Source: an uncultured Porphyromonas sp. (GTDB taxonomy: Bacteria > Bacteroidota > Bacteroidia > Bacteroidales > Porphyromonadaceae). From it: a stretch of DNA of 64,000 nucleotides. The notes beneath the pieces were generated by a model that worked only from the letters and a program-made list of their open reading frames with translations, made no database searches and was not told where the DNA came from. Below, one piece after another: positions 54,312 through 62,920 of this stretch (position 1 is the first letter of the stretch; each line of letters starts with the position of its first letter). The DNA lies in the NCBI GenBank assembly GCA_943912835.1, contig CALTVJ010000004.1:1-64000 (forward strand), written 5' to 3'. A program made the translations under genes and the position numbers.

Positions 54312-54827
54312 TTAAAGGCTCTTAATAAGCTCAACAACCTTATTAGCGTGCTGTGTAGCCTCTTCCTTAACATTAGGATTTACCATAGCGTTTAAGCCGT
54401 AAGCCCCCATAGGCTCAAGTACTTCCATACCACAGTATCCAGCCATAGCTGAGATGCCGAGGGTGATGGCTTGACTTAGGCCGTTGGCATAGTTTTCGGC
54501 TGGCGAACCTGTAGTGAAGCTGTGAAGGAACTTCTTCCCTTTGAGCTTGTCACCACCAGTACCGAATGCCCAACCATATTTAAGAACTTCGTCTTCCCAC
54601 TTTTTGAGCAGAGCTGGCACATTAAACCAGAATGTTGGGTGTTGGAATACGATAACATCAGCAGCAAGTAGAGCAGCCTGCTCGTTCTCTACATTGATGT
54701 TTCCGTCTGGATAAAGTTCTTCTAGGTTACGAACTTCAAATCCTGCTTGCTTATAAACCTCTACGATAGCTTTGTTGGCATTGCTTATCTCTGGATAGCT
54801 ATGCGAAAAAATTACAACTGTCTTCAT
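54312..54827 (-). CDS. Flavodoxin-fold NAD(P)H:quinone reductase
   Basis: A 171-aa flavoprotein of the KefF/MdaB/Flavodoxin_2 family that reduces quinones by two electrons. VVIFSHSYPEISNANKAI binds FMN phosphate, DVIVFQHPTFWFNVPALLKKWED is the family signature, and FGTGGDKLKGKKFLHSFTTGS follows. The start MKTVVIFSHSYP is preferred to a slightly longer frame. It lies 48 bases after the rnhB unit end on the same strand. Confidence 0.88.
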   Translation of the reverse strand: MKTVVIFSHSYPEISNANKAIVEVYKQAGFEVRNLEELYPDGNINVENEQAALLAADVIVFQHPTFWFNVPALLKKWEDEVLKYGWAFGTGGDKLKGKKFLHSFTTGSPAENYANGLSQAITLGISAMAGYCGMEVLEPMGAYGLNAMVNPNVKEEATQHANKVVELIKSL

Positions 54828-54875
54828 GTTTTTATTTTTCAATCTTGAACACTCTCATAACAATCGATTTTCTCT

Positions 54876-55460
54876 TTATGTTTTGAGGAGTTTGAAAGTC
54901 CGACGATGGTAGGGCGATGCACCATACCGAGCTATTGCCTCGCGGTGAGCTGCTGTCGGATACCCTTTGTGCTTGTCCCAACCATACATAGGGAACTCAT
55001 CGTGTAGGCGTAGCATTTCTTCATCTCGATAAGTTTTTGCTAAGATAGATGCTGCTGCAATACACATGACTTTGTCATCTCCTTTGACGATACACTCGTG
55101 TGGGATGTCTTTGTAGGGAAGGAAACGATTCCCATCAATAAGGAGTCGCTCGGGTAACAGCCCAAGTTGATCAATGGCACGGTGCATAGCTATGTGAGAG
55201 GCACGCAAGATATTCATTTCGTCAATCTCAGTTGCCGAACAGCTACCTATTGCCCAAGCGAGAGCCTCTCGTTCTATTATCGGCCGAAGCTCTTGGCGCA
55301 TTTTTTCGCTGAGCTTCTTGCTATCTCGGAGTAAAGGGTGCTCAAAGTCTGGAGGGAGAATAACAGCCGCAGCAAAGACAGAGCCAGCCAGGGGACCTCT
55401 ACCAGCCTCATCGCAGCCACACTCAATACATCCGTCGGAGATATATGGGTTTTGGAGCAT
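54876..55460 (-). CDS. rnhB: Ribonuclease HII
   Basis: A 194-aa RNase HII that removes ribonucleotides and primers from [19 protein letters not shown] provides Asp17 and Glu18, [10 protein letters not shown] follows, [10 protein letters not shown] has the third acid, and [25 protein letters not shown] the fourth. The start ATG overlaps the stop of the upstream lipoprotein gene (TAATG). Confidence 0.97.
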   Translation of the reverse strand: MLQNPYISDGCIECGCDEAGRGPLAGSVFAAAVILPPDFEHPLLRDSKKLSEKMRQELRPIIEREALAWAIGSCSATEIDEMNILRASHIAMHRAIDQLGLLPERLLIDGNRFLPYKDIPHECIVKGDDKVMCIAAASILAKTYRDEEMLRLHDEFPMYGWDKHKGYPTAAHREAIARYGASPYHRRTFKLLKT

Positions 55461-56146
55461 TATTTTTTGCTACGATGTATTAGGAGGTTACTATCTACAA
55501 CGAAAACCTCCAATTTATTACTCCTCCCTATGCCTAGGCTATCGCGTAGACGGCTGACCTCCCCTAAGCTATCGGAAAAAGCCAAGCCTTTGAGGCTATC
55601 TTGCTTCATCAATCGTCTTGCCATAGAGTCTGACGGAGATAAATACATAAATAGAAAGTTTAGACTGTCTTTGGGGTACTTATCTTTGATTTGTTTGATA
55701 GCCGATTTCTTAGGCATTTGATGATTTAATCCTGCGAAGTAAATAGCCAATCTATGCTTAGATGCCAACTCTCGTAGGCTATGATACTTCTTGTGTATAT
55801 CTTGAATATAGCATTCTGGAAAAAAATTGCTGAGCTTGGTCTTCGGTGGTTGGGGCTTGGCTTCGCTCCAAGAACCAGTTCGCAGTTGATAGTATCTCAC
55901 AATAGGGCTTTTGTCGTAGGTAATGTAAACCTCTTTGTAAAGATTACTATCGGGCGACACTTCGACCTCTTCTTGCGCCATAAGCAAAGTATCGTTTTTG
56001 CTAATTGAGTCGCCAAGCCATAGGGCAAAAATAAGGCTGTCTTTGTCTGAGCCTGAGGGCATTTTGAAGCTGGGCATTTTGTTTTGCCCACAGCTCGCGA
56101 AAAAAAAGATAAGGAGGCTGATGAATAGGGCTTGTAGTCTGTTCAT
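55460..56146 (-). CDS. Lipoprotein of unknown function
   Basis: A 228-aa protein with lipoprotein signal peptide [19 protein letters not shown]. The mature part has no motif I recognise; the order YYQLRTGSW, a His/Lys-rich [24 protein letters not shown] and a terminal [14 protein letters not shown] loosely recalls a degenerate thioredoxin-like fold (DsbA/TlpA type without a CxxC). It lies between dnaX (4 bases upstream) and rnhB (1-base overlap), so it is translated with replication genes. Such placement is probably incidental. Confidence 0.7.
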   Translation of the reverse strand: MNRLQALFISLLIFFFASCGQNKMPSFKMPSGSDKDSLIFALWLGDSISKNDTLLMAQEEVEVSPDSNLYKEVYITYDKSPIVRYYQLRTGSWSEAKPQPPKTKLSNFFPECYIQDIHKKYHSLRELASKHRLAIYFAGLNHQMPKKSAIKQIKDKYPKDSLNFLFMYLSPSDSMARRLMKQDSLKGLAFSDSLGEVSRLRDSLGIGRSNKLEVFVVDSNLLIHRSKK

Positions 56147-56150
56147 AGGC

Positions 56151-57977
56151 TTAGAGGACGCGTAGGTCTAGTTGTTCTCTAAACTCTTTGAGAAGTGGGT
56201 ATTCTTGCTCAAGAGCTTCGTATTTTTCTTTATTTGTCGTGGGTTGATAATTCAGTTCCGGAGCTACTGCATCAATTTGTATTTCAAGCTGGGTATTGTG
56301 TACACTGCGCTGTATGTAGTTTTGTATCTTAATGAGCGAGTTTTGTACTGGCTCAATAATAGAGGCAGTATCAACGAGAGGGAGTATGACTTTGTTCCCT
56401 TCTTGCAATTTCGGCAAGATGTTCCCTAATATATTTTTGAGGAATATCTGGTCTTCGCCTAACTCTTGCTCTACATAGCGCAACCAAGCTTGTTGTACAT
56501 CGCTCTCTGTATAGCTATTATCCCACTCTTCCGACAGTTTTGTATGCTCTTCTGCTGTCTCTGTTTTCGCTTTGCGATTGCGGAAGCGTTGTCGTGTTTG
56601 CAGGCCATCTATTCGGTTGGCTGGGATAGAGGGCGTGGCTGGTGGTGTCTGCTCGCCCCCTTTGTGCGCTGTCTTTTCTTGTTCTTGTTCTTGTTCTTGT
56701 GTTGGCTGTTGGCTGCCTACATGTATAGGTTCCTCAGGTTTAGACGCAGGCTTAGCGACCTCTACCTGCGTCGTTGGGGAGACCGATGGTGTAGCCGTGT
56801 TTGTCTGGGGAGGTGTTACAGCTACGGAGCGGGCAGGCAACTCTGCCGTAGGCTGTATAGCTGCTTTTTCGAGCGCATTGGGCTGAAAGGCAGATAGGAT
56901 ATTAAGGAAGGTTAGCTCAATGAGCAGTCTTTTGTTGCTGGCGGCTTTGTATTGGTTGTCTGCCCCAACAAGTATACGAATGATTTGGTGTAGCGCACTT
57001 GGAGCGACGAGACGTGCCGTCTCGGCATAGAGTTGTTGTACGGGTTGTGGCTTCTCTAAGAGTTTAATCGTCTCTTCATGCTGTACGACAAGCAAATCTC
57101 TGGCGAAACTGGCTAGTCCAGACATGACAAGTTGCCCGTCAAAGCCCCGAGCAAGCACTTCGTCCAGAGTCATCAACAAGCCTCGATAATCGCCAGAAAC
57201 GAAACCCTGAATAAAACGTATATAATAGTTATAATCCAAGATATTTAGGCAGTCGAGAGCTGTCTGATAGCTAATAGTCCCTTGTCCATAGCTGGCAACA
57301 CGGTCAAACATAGAGAGGGCATCTCGCATACCGCCATCAGCTTTTTCTGCAATTAAGCCTAAGGCTTCTTCCTCGGCTTGTATCCCCTCGCTTTGGGCTA
57401 CATATTGCAGATGGCGCGTGATGTCCCCCACAGTGATACGTTTGAAGTCGTAGACTTGACAACGCGAAAGAATCGTGGGGAGTATCTTGTGCTTCTCTGT
57501 GGTTGCTAAGATGAAGATGGCATAGCTTGGTGGCTCTTCAAGGGTTTTGAGGAAGGCATTAAAAGCAGCCTGACTCAGCATATGTACCTCGTCAATAATA
57601 TAAACCTTGTAGCGACCGAGGACGGGAGCAATGAGGACTTGGTCTGTCAGCGAACGAATATCTTCCACGCTATTGTTGCTGGCAGCATCGAGTTCAAAAA
57701 TGTTAAACGAACGCCCTTCGTTGAAAGCTTGACAACTCTCGCATACATTGCAAGCCTCTCCATCTTGACTCGGGTTCAGACAGTTAATGGTCTTAGCTAA
57801 GACGCGCGCAGTTGTGGTTTTGCCCACACCACGAGGTCCGCAGAAAAGGTAAGCATGTGCCATGCGTTCGTTAAGCACAGCGGCTCGGAGGGTCGAAGAC
57901 ATAGCTCCTTGCCCTACGATAGAGGCAAAGGTGTCGGGGCGATATTTGCGTGCCGAAACGATATATTGTTCGCTCAT
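56151..57977 (-). CDS. dnaX: DNA polymerase III subunits gamma/tau
   Basis: A 608-aa clamp-loader ATPase. KYRPDTFASIVGQ opens the protein, Walker A is GPRGVGKTTTARV (47-59), the zinc module is CNVCESCQAF, the DExx box is YIIDEVHMLSQAAFNAFLKTLEEPP, and sensor 1 is FILATTEKHKILPTILSRC. Domain III ends near residue 370. A Pro/Thr/Gln/Glu linker with QEQEQEQE (about 430) leads to a C-terminal tau-like part. No obvious slippery A-run for programmed frameshifting was seen. First gene of the dnaX-lipoprotein-rnhB unit. Confidence 0.97.
   Translation of the reverse strand: MSEQYIVSARKYRPDTFASIVGQGAMSSTLRAAVLNERMAHAYLFCGPRGVGKTTTARVLAKTINCLNPSQDGEACNVCESCQAFNEGRSFNIFELDAASNNSVEDIRSLTDQVLIAPVLGRYKVYIIDEVHMLSQAAFNAFLKTLEEPPSYAIFILATTEKHKILPTILSRCQVYDFKRITVGDITRHLQYVAQSEGIQAEEEALGLIAEKADGGMRDALSMFDRVASYGQGTISYQTALDCLNILDYNYYIRFIQGFVSGDYRGLLMTLDEVLARGFDGQLVMSGLASFARDLLVVQHEETIKLLEKPQPVQQLYAETARLVAPSALHQIIRILVGADNQYKAASNKRLLIELTFLNILSAFQPNALEKAAIQPTAELPARSVAVTPPQTNTATPSVSPTTQVEVAKPASKPEEPIHVGSQQPTQEQEQEQEKTAHKGGEQTPPATPSIPANRIDGLQTRQRFRNRKAKTETAEEHTKLSEEWDNSYTESDVQQAWLRYVEQELGEDQIFLKNILGNILPKLQEGNKVILPLVDTASIIEPVQNSLIKIQNYIQRSVHNTQLEIQIDAVAPELNYQPTTNKEKYEALEQEYPLLKEFREQLDLRVL
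56678..56700. repeat. Hexanucleotide tandem repeat inside dnaX
   Basis: CTTGTT repeated almost four times on the plus strand; on the coding strand it encodes the Gln-Glu repeat of the linker. Copy-number change keeps the frame. Confidence 0.7.
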
Positions 57978-58027
57978 GAGGATTAGTTCTTGGATTGTGT
58001 CACAAATTGACTAAAAAGAGTCTTCTC

Positions 58028-58708
58028 CTAGGGAGTAGACTGCTTATATTGGCTAGGGTCTTGGATTCCGGCTTCGCTCATGGCCATCCTGCGCTCACGA
58101 CAGGTAGCACATACACCGCATTGTATGTCGCCTCCTTCGTAGCAACTCCAGGTACGGCTATAATCGATGCCAAGCTCTTTGCCTCGGCGAGCGATGTCGG
58201 TCTTGCTCCAATCTGTATAAGGCGCAAAGACACGCACGCCATTGCTGGTGCCAGCTTGTACTGCATCGCCCATAGGTTCGATGAAGCTACGGCGACAGTC
58301 TGGATAGATGGTATGGTCCCCAAAGTGATTGGCTAGGCAGATGCAGTTGAGGTCATGACTCTCTGCAAGCCCTGCGGCGATACTTAGCATGATGCCATTG
58401 CGAAAGGGTACGATAGTACTGCGCATATTCTCTGCGTTATAATCCTCCTTAGGTATTTCGCCACCCGAGCGAAGTAAGTCGCTACGGAAGTGTTGGTTCA
58501 TGAAGTCGAGAGCAATCGTAATATGCGGAATACCCAAAACCTTGCAGTGCTCCTGTGCGTAAGGGATTTCTGAGGCATTATGCTTACTCCCATAGTCAAA
58601 AGATACAGCGAGCCCTATGTATGCTCTATAATCGTAGAGTAGGGTTACGCTATCCATACCTCCTGAGAGGACAATGAGAGCTTTGTCTGTTTCTTTAATT
58701 TGTTGCAT
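58028..58708 (-). CDS. queC: 7-cyano-7-deazaguanine synthase QueC
   Basis: A 226-aa ATP-dependent enzyme converting 7-carboxy-7-deazaguanine to preQ0 for queuosine. The PP-loop is VLSGGMDSVTLLYDY (13-27), NMRSTIVPFRNGIML and NHFGDHTIYPDCR are family landmarks, and zinc is held by CYEGGDIQCGVCATC. queD and queE are not adjacent. The start lies 9 bases from a TATCTTTG box, suggesting a very short leader. Confidence 0.97.
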   Translation of the reverse strand: MQQIKETDKALIVLSGGMDSVTLLYDYRAYIGLAVSFDYGSKHNASEIPYAQEHCKVLGIPHITIALDFMNQHFRSDLLRSGGEIPKEDYNAENMRSTIVPFRNGIMLSIAAGLAESHDLNCICLANHFGDHTIYPDCRRSFIEPMGDAVQAGTSNGVRVFAPYTDWSKTDIARRGKELGIDYSRTWSCYEGGDIQCGVCATCRERRMAMSEAGIQDPSQYKQSTP

Positions 58709-58716
58709 AGTTGTAA

Positions 58717-58724
58717 CAAAGATA
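58717..58724 (-). promoter_or_regulatory. -7 box of queC
   Basis: TATCTTTG on the minus strand, 8 bases from the start codon. Confidence 0.5.
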
Positions 58725-58812
58725 CGTATAATAAGAAACTATTTTGCGAAGACTTATGTTATAAGGGCAGAGAATAATCTCAATAAAACTTAAACGTAAC
58801 AATATACAAATT

Positions 58813-59388
58813 ATGAAGTTTGAACTAATAAGCCTTCCTTACGCAGACAATGCCCTAGAACCAGTGATTAGCGCAGAGACTATTTCTTTCCACCACGGTA
58901 AGCACTTGGCTGGTTATGTATCAACGCTTAACACCCTTATCGAAGGTACAGAGTTTGCCAATGCATCTCTTGAAGAGATCGTGAAGAAGAGCGAAGGTGC
59001 TATCTTCAACAACGCAGGTCAGCTTCTAAACCACAATCTTTACTTCACTCAATTTGCTCCTAATGCTGGGGGTAAACCAGAGGGCAAACTCCTTGCAGCT
59101 ATTGAAGCTAAGTGGGGCAGCTTTGAAGCTTTCCAAGCCGAATTTTTGACTGCTTGTACAACACTCTTTGGCTCTGGATGGGCTTGGCTCGCTGCTGATG
59201 AAGCTGGCAACCTAGAAATCACTAAGGAGGCTAATGGAGGCAACCCTGTTACTCGTGGTCTTAAACCTCTTATGGGTGTGGATGTATGGGAGCACGCTTA
59301 CTACCTAAGCTATCAAAACCGTCGTGCTGATCACGTGAAAGATATTTGGAACATCATCGACTGGAATGTCGTAGCATCACGCTACTAA
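58813..59388 (+). CDS. sodB: Fe/Mn superoxide dismutase
   Basis: A 191-aa SOD. Metal ligands are seen in ISFHHGKHLAGYV (His near 27), LLNHNLYF (His near 74), GVDVWEHAYYLSYQNRRADHVKD (Asp and His near 156-160). FGSGWAWL is the active-site shell. P. gingivalis SOD is cambialistic (Fe or Mn) and of the same length, so that is likely here. Codon use suggests high expression. Own terminator. Confidence 0.97.
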   Translation: MKFELISLPYADNALEPVISAETISFHHGKHLAGYVSTLNTLIEGTEFANASLEEIVKKSEGAIFNNAGQLLNHNLYFTQFAPNAGGKPEGKLLAAIEAKWGSFEAFQAEFLTACTTLFGSGWAWLAADEAGNLEITKEANGGNPVTRGLKPLMGVDVWEHAYYLSYQNRRADHVKDIWNIIDWNVVASRY

Positions 59389-59414
59389 TCCTTGTCTTTG
59401 ATTGGATTGAAAAA

Positions 59415-59455
59415 TGGCTATGCCTGAGCTTAATGCTCGGCATAGCCGTTTTTTT
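59415..59455 (+). terminator. Terminator of sodB
   Basis: GGCTATGCC(TGAGC) and (GCTC)GGCATAGCC form a strong stem followed by TTTTTTT. Confidence 0.8.
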
Positions 59456-59511
59456 CATATTGTCTTTGCTTAGAGAAGAAGGCTATAAGTCAGAAAATCC
59501 TTTCGGTTGAT

Positions 59512-59546
59512 GGACTTATGTCCTCCTACCGAGAGGACATAAGTCC
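59512..59546. repeat. Intergenic hairpin GGACTTATGTCCTC with CTACCGA loop
   Basis: A perfect 14-bp stem (59512-59525 with 59533-59546) around the 7-base loop CTACCGA. No T-run follows, so it is not a standard terminator. It is the cleanest member of the hairpin family. Confidence 0.7.
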
Positions 59547-59564
59547 TTTAAGTAGATCGTGGTT

Positions 59565-59634
59565 TTAAGACTAAACACAATAAGACTATTGCTCAATAAA
59601 CTTAGTTTTAGTCTTAATTTTAGTACTTTTGTAC
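59565..59634 (+). promoter_or_regulatory. Promoter and dyads of the CDF transporter
   Basis: TTAAGACTAAA (59565-59575) is inverted as TTTAGTCTTAA (59607-59617), and the -7 box TACTTTTG (59624-59631) lies in GTAC-TTTT-GTAC (59623-59634). The dyads may bind a metal- or redox-responsive regulator. Confidence 0.45.
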
Positions 59635-59763
59635 AAACAAAATAATCAATATAACAACCAAACGGAATAAGCTTCTGAAAATTTGATACAGCTATCCTGT
59701 GGCTTATTCTACGAGAGGAGTGTACTTGATCGCATTGAAGTACTTCTGTTACTAAGAGATATC

Positions 59764-60561
59764 GTGAAACGAACTACATACTATATACCTGGAATGGACT
59801 GTCCCAGCGAGGAGCGTCTTATACGTATGAAGCTAGAGCCTCTTGGAGGGCTAGAACTCAGATTTGACCTCGTCGCTCGTACGCTTGTCGTGTTGCATCC
59901 AGAAGAGCTAAGCAACCCTATCGAAGTGGCTCTCTCCTCTCTTGGGTTAGGTGCCAAGCGTACTTCTAGTATAAAAGACGATAGTCATAATATACATATT
60001 GATCACAGAATGGGACAACACCGTGCTCTTATCACTGTTCTGGGGATTAACTTCGTATTCTTTCTCATCGAAATCCTTGCAGGGCTTGTAGCAGACTCTA
60101 TGGGGCTTGTAGCAGATAGCCTAGATATGCTTGCAGATGCCCTAGTTTATGGGCTTAGCCTGATGGCTATATCAATGACTGCTGTAGCACAAAGGCGAGT
60201 GGCTCGTTTTAGTGGGTATACGCAGATTGTGCTTGCTATTATTGGATTAATAGAAGTTGTTCGACGTTTTTTGGGGCTAGAGGTAATGCCAGAGTTCGGG
60301 ACAATGATAGGTATTAGTCTCTTTGCATTGGTTGCCAATGCAACTTGCCTCATCTTTCTACAAAGAACGCAGAGCCACGAAGCACATATCCGCGCAAGCA
60401 TTATTTTCTCTGCCAATGATATCCTCATCAATATAGGAGTCATTCTCTCAGGGGGGCTGGTATATCTACTAGAAAGCCGTTATCCCGACCTTATCGTAGG
60501 AATCCTTATCTTCATCCTAGTGATGCAAGGAGCTAAAAAAATCCTCGCCCTCGCCTCTTAG
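59764..60561 (+). CDS. CDF-type cation transporter with HMA-like N terminus
   Basis: A protein of about 265 aa. An N-terminal metal-binding domain (TTYYIPGMDCPSEERLIRMKLE, a heavy-metal-associated-like beta-alpha-beta with one Cys) precedes six membrane helices of the cation diffusion facilitator type, with DSMGLVADSLDMLADALVYG in TM2 and SANDILINIGVILSG in TM5. It would expel zinc, cobalt or a similar ion. There is no ATG; GTG at 59764 is chosen because homologous starts (MKRTxYYI) fit it. An alternative TTG lies at 59683. Confidence 0.8.
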   Translation: MKRTTYYIPGMDCPSEERLIRMKLEPLGGLELRFDLVARTLVVLHPEELSNPIEVALSSLGLGAKRTSSIKDDSHNIHIDHRMGQHRALITVLGINFVFFLIEILAGLVADSMGLVADSLDMLADALVYGLSLMAISMTAVAQRRVARFSGYTQIVLAIIGLIEVVRRFLGLEVMPEFGTMIGISLFALVANATCLIFLQRTQSHEAHIRASIIFSANDILINIGVILSGGLVYLLESRYPDLIVGILIFILVMQGAKKILALAS

Positions 60562-60720
60562 TCATACTTGAAGTCCTCTCCCCAAAAGGCTTACCAAGAC
60601 AACCACATCAAAATAAACCAACACTTACTAACATAAAGGTTATCCAGAATGCAATTGGTTAAAATCACTCATAATCACAGGATCAGTAACATCTTAATTT
60701 GAAAAACATACTTCTGTCAT

Positions 60721-60796
60721 GGTTCCCTTAGTAGGGGATACTCTAGGGTTGATATTTGAATACTTTCGCTATCCCCCCTTTACAGTAAAGGGAATC
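60721..60796. repeat. Intergenic paired hairpins ahead of fbp
   Basis: GGTTCCC...GGGGATA (60721-60740) is inverted as TATCCCCC...GGGAATC (60770-60796). Each side has an inner hairpin; the right one is CCCTTTA-CAG-TAAAGGG (60776-60792). This could be a terminator of the CDF gene or part of the repeat family. The rest of 60562-60867 shows nothing. Confidence 0.5.
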
Positions 60797-60867
60797 TTAA
60801 GATAAATTTTTGATGCGGTTGCCCTGAGCACGATAGCCTGAGCAGTGCCCTCTTGTGTGATAATTTG

Positions 60868-60875
60868 TATCTTTG
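60868..60875 (+). promoter_or_regulatory. -7 box of fbp
   Basis: TATCTTTG, 45 bases before fbp. Confidence 0.5.
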
Positions 60876-60920
60876 TTCATTATATATTACAGAAATTTCA
60901 TCATAATTTAAGGTCAAATT

Positions 60921-62900
60921 ATGGATACGAATAAACAAGAGCTTAGATATTTGAGCTTACTTGCCAAGCAATTCCCAAGTAAAGCGGCAGCCGCCAGCGA
61001 GATAATCAATTTACAAGCTATTTTGAGTTTACCCAAAGGTACAGAGCACTTCCTTGCGGACGTACATGGAGAGTACGAGGCTTTCATACACGTTCTCAAA
61101 AATGCGTCGGGCAATATCCGCATCAAGGTTAATGAGCTTTTTAGCGGACGTATTCGAGAGCAAGAGATACGCGAGCTTTGTACACTCATCTATTACCCAA
61201 AAGAGAGCCTTGATCGCATTCGTGAACGTGAGGGGGAAAAGATGTCGGATTGGTATTTAATTGCTCTAAATCAACTGATTAAGGTTTGCCAACGTGTTAC
61301 CGAGAAATATACTCGTAGTAAAGTGCGTAAGGCTTTGCCTAAGCAGTATAGTTATATCATTCAAGAGCTTCTACACGAGGACGGATTGAATCAGCAACAA
61401 AAGAGCAAGTACCTCACGAGCATCATGCAGTCGATTATTGAGACTGGGCAGGCAGAGGACTTTATCATAGCTCTAAGCGAAACGATACAGCGTATGGCGA
61501 TAGATCATCTACACGTTGTCGGAGATGTTTACGACCGTGGCCCGGGTGCGCATATTATTATGGATAAGTTGATGGCTTATCACCAAGTGGACTTCCAGTG
61601 GGGAAACCATGATATGCTTTGGATGGGGGCTGCTGTCGGCAATGCTGCCAGCATGGCTAATGTGGTGCGTATCGCCCTCCGTTATACGAACCTCGAAACC
61701 CTCGAAGATGGCTATGGTATCAACTTATTACCCTTAGCACGCTTCGCAATGGAGACCTACAAAAAAGATCCTTGCGCTCGATTTAAGTCTAAGAGCAAAG
61801 ATGCAGATCAACTCTACGATGAGAAGAATCTCTATATGCTTAGCCAAATGCATAAGGCAATCGCTATCATTCAGTTTAAGCTCGAGGCTGCTATCATCAA
61901 GCGACACCCCGAGTATGCTATGGATGACCGCAATCTACTCGAAGGAGTAGATAAAAAAGCAGGTACGATAACGCTTCATAATGGAGAAACTTACCCCTTG
62001 TTGGACGCCAATTTCCCGACAGTAGACCCTAAGAACCCTTATGAACTTACACCAGAAGAGCAACTTGTGGTAGATAAATTGATGCAGTCGTTTAGGCAGA
62101 GTGAGAAGCTACGTCAACATATTGACTTCTTGTATCGTAAGGGTGGCATGTATTTGGCATACAATCAAAATCTACTTTTCCATGCCTCGCTACCAATGAC
62201 TGAGGATAAGCAGTTTAAGGACGTACTTGTGGGTGATAAGCGTTATCGTGGGCGAGAGCTGATGAAACAAGTTGATGCCATTGTACGCATGGCACACTGG
62301 GACGAAGAGGGAAAAGATGAGCACCAAATGGCAGTAGACTATATGTGGTATCTGTGGTGTGGCCCCGACTCTCCACTCTTCGATAAGAGTGCGATGACAA
62401 CTTTTGAACGTTACTTTATCGCAGACAAGAAGACGCATCACGAAGCCAAAGGCTATTACTATATTTATCGTTTGGAGCAAGAGGTCTGTGAACGTATCTT
62501 AGCAGAGTTTGATTTGTATGGTCCCGACACGCATATTATCAATGGTCATGTCCCCGTTAAGGCGAGCAAAGGAGAGAATCCACTCCAATCGGGAGGAAAG
62601 CTAATGTTGATTGACGGAGGATTCAGCAAGGCTTATCAGTCTGATACGGGGATTGCTGGATACACCTTAATTTTTAATTCACATGGATTGAAGCTTGTCA
62701 AGCATGACCCTTTCAGTTCGACTCGAGAAGCTATTGAGCACATGGAGGATATAGAGAGCGAGTCTGTCGTTAGTGAGTTTAGCTCTCATCGCATGCGTGT
62801 GCGCGATACAGACAAGGGGAAACTCCTGATTGAGCAAGTCGAAGACCTCAAACGACTGCTGGAAGCATACAAACATGGTCTAATTAAAGAGCGTAATTAG
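60921..62900 (+). CDS. fbp: Class III fructose-1,6-bisphosphatase
   Basis: A 659-aa gluconeogenic FBPase of the Firmicutes/Bacteroidota class III, with a metallophosphatase core. FLADVHGEYEAF, VVGDVYDRGPGAH and WGNHDMLWMGAA are the metal motifs, and INGHVPVKASKGENPLQSGGKLMLIDGGFSKAYQ the substrate end. Unrelated to class I enzymes. Length is normal. A penicillin-binding protein gene follows after 20 bases. Confidence 0.98.
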   Translation: MDTNKQELRYLSLLAKQFPSKAAAASEIINLQAILSLPKGTEHFLADVHGEYEAFIHVLKNASGNIRIKVNELFSGRIREQEIRELCTLIYYPKESLDRIREREGEKMSDWYLIALNQLIKVCQRVTEKYTRSKVRKALPKQYSYIIQELLHEDGLNQQQKSKYLTSIMQSIIETGQAEDFIIALSETIQRMAIDHLHVVGDVYDRGPGAHIIMDKLMAYHQVDFQWGNHDMLWMGAAVGNAASMANVVRIALRYTNLETLEDGYGINLLPLARFAMETYKKDPCARFKSKSKDADQLYDEKNLYMLSQMHKAIAIIQFKLEAAIIKRHPEYAMDDRNLLEGVDKKAGTITLHNGETYPLLDANFPTVDPKNPYELTPEEQLVVDKLMQSFRQSEKLRQHIDFLYRKGGMYLAYNQNLLFHASLPMTEDKQFKDVLVGDKRYRGRELMKQVDAIVRMAHWDEEGKDEHQMAVDYMWYLWCGPDSPLFDKSAMTTFERYFIADKKTHHEAKGYYYIYRLEQEVCERILAEFDLYGPDTHIINGHVPVKASKGENPLQSGGKLMLIDGGFSKAYQSDTGIAGYTLIFNSHGLKLVKHDPFSSTREAIEHMEDIESESVVSEFSSHRMRVRDTDKGKLLIEQVEDLKRLLEAYKHGLIKERN

Positions 62901-62920
62901 GACAAGAGATTATCATATCA

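Noticed and set aside
56466..56897. 143- and 104-codon plus-strand frames rich in Cys, Leu and Phe
   Set aside because: Antisense to the dnaX linker; the composition is a by-product of the Gln/Pro/Thr-rich coding strand.
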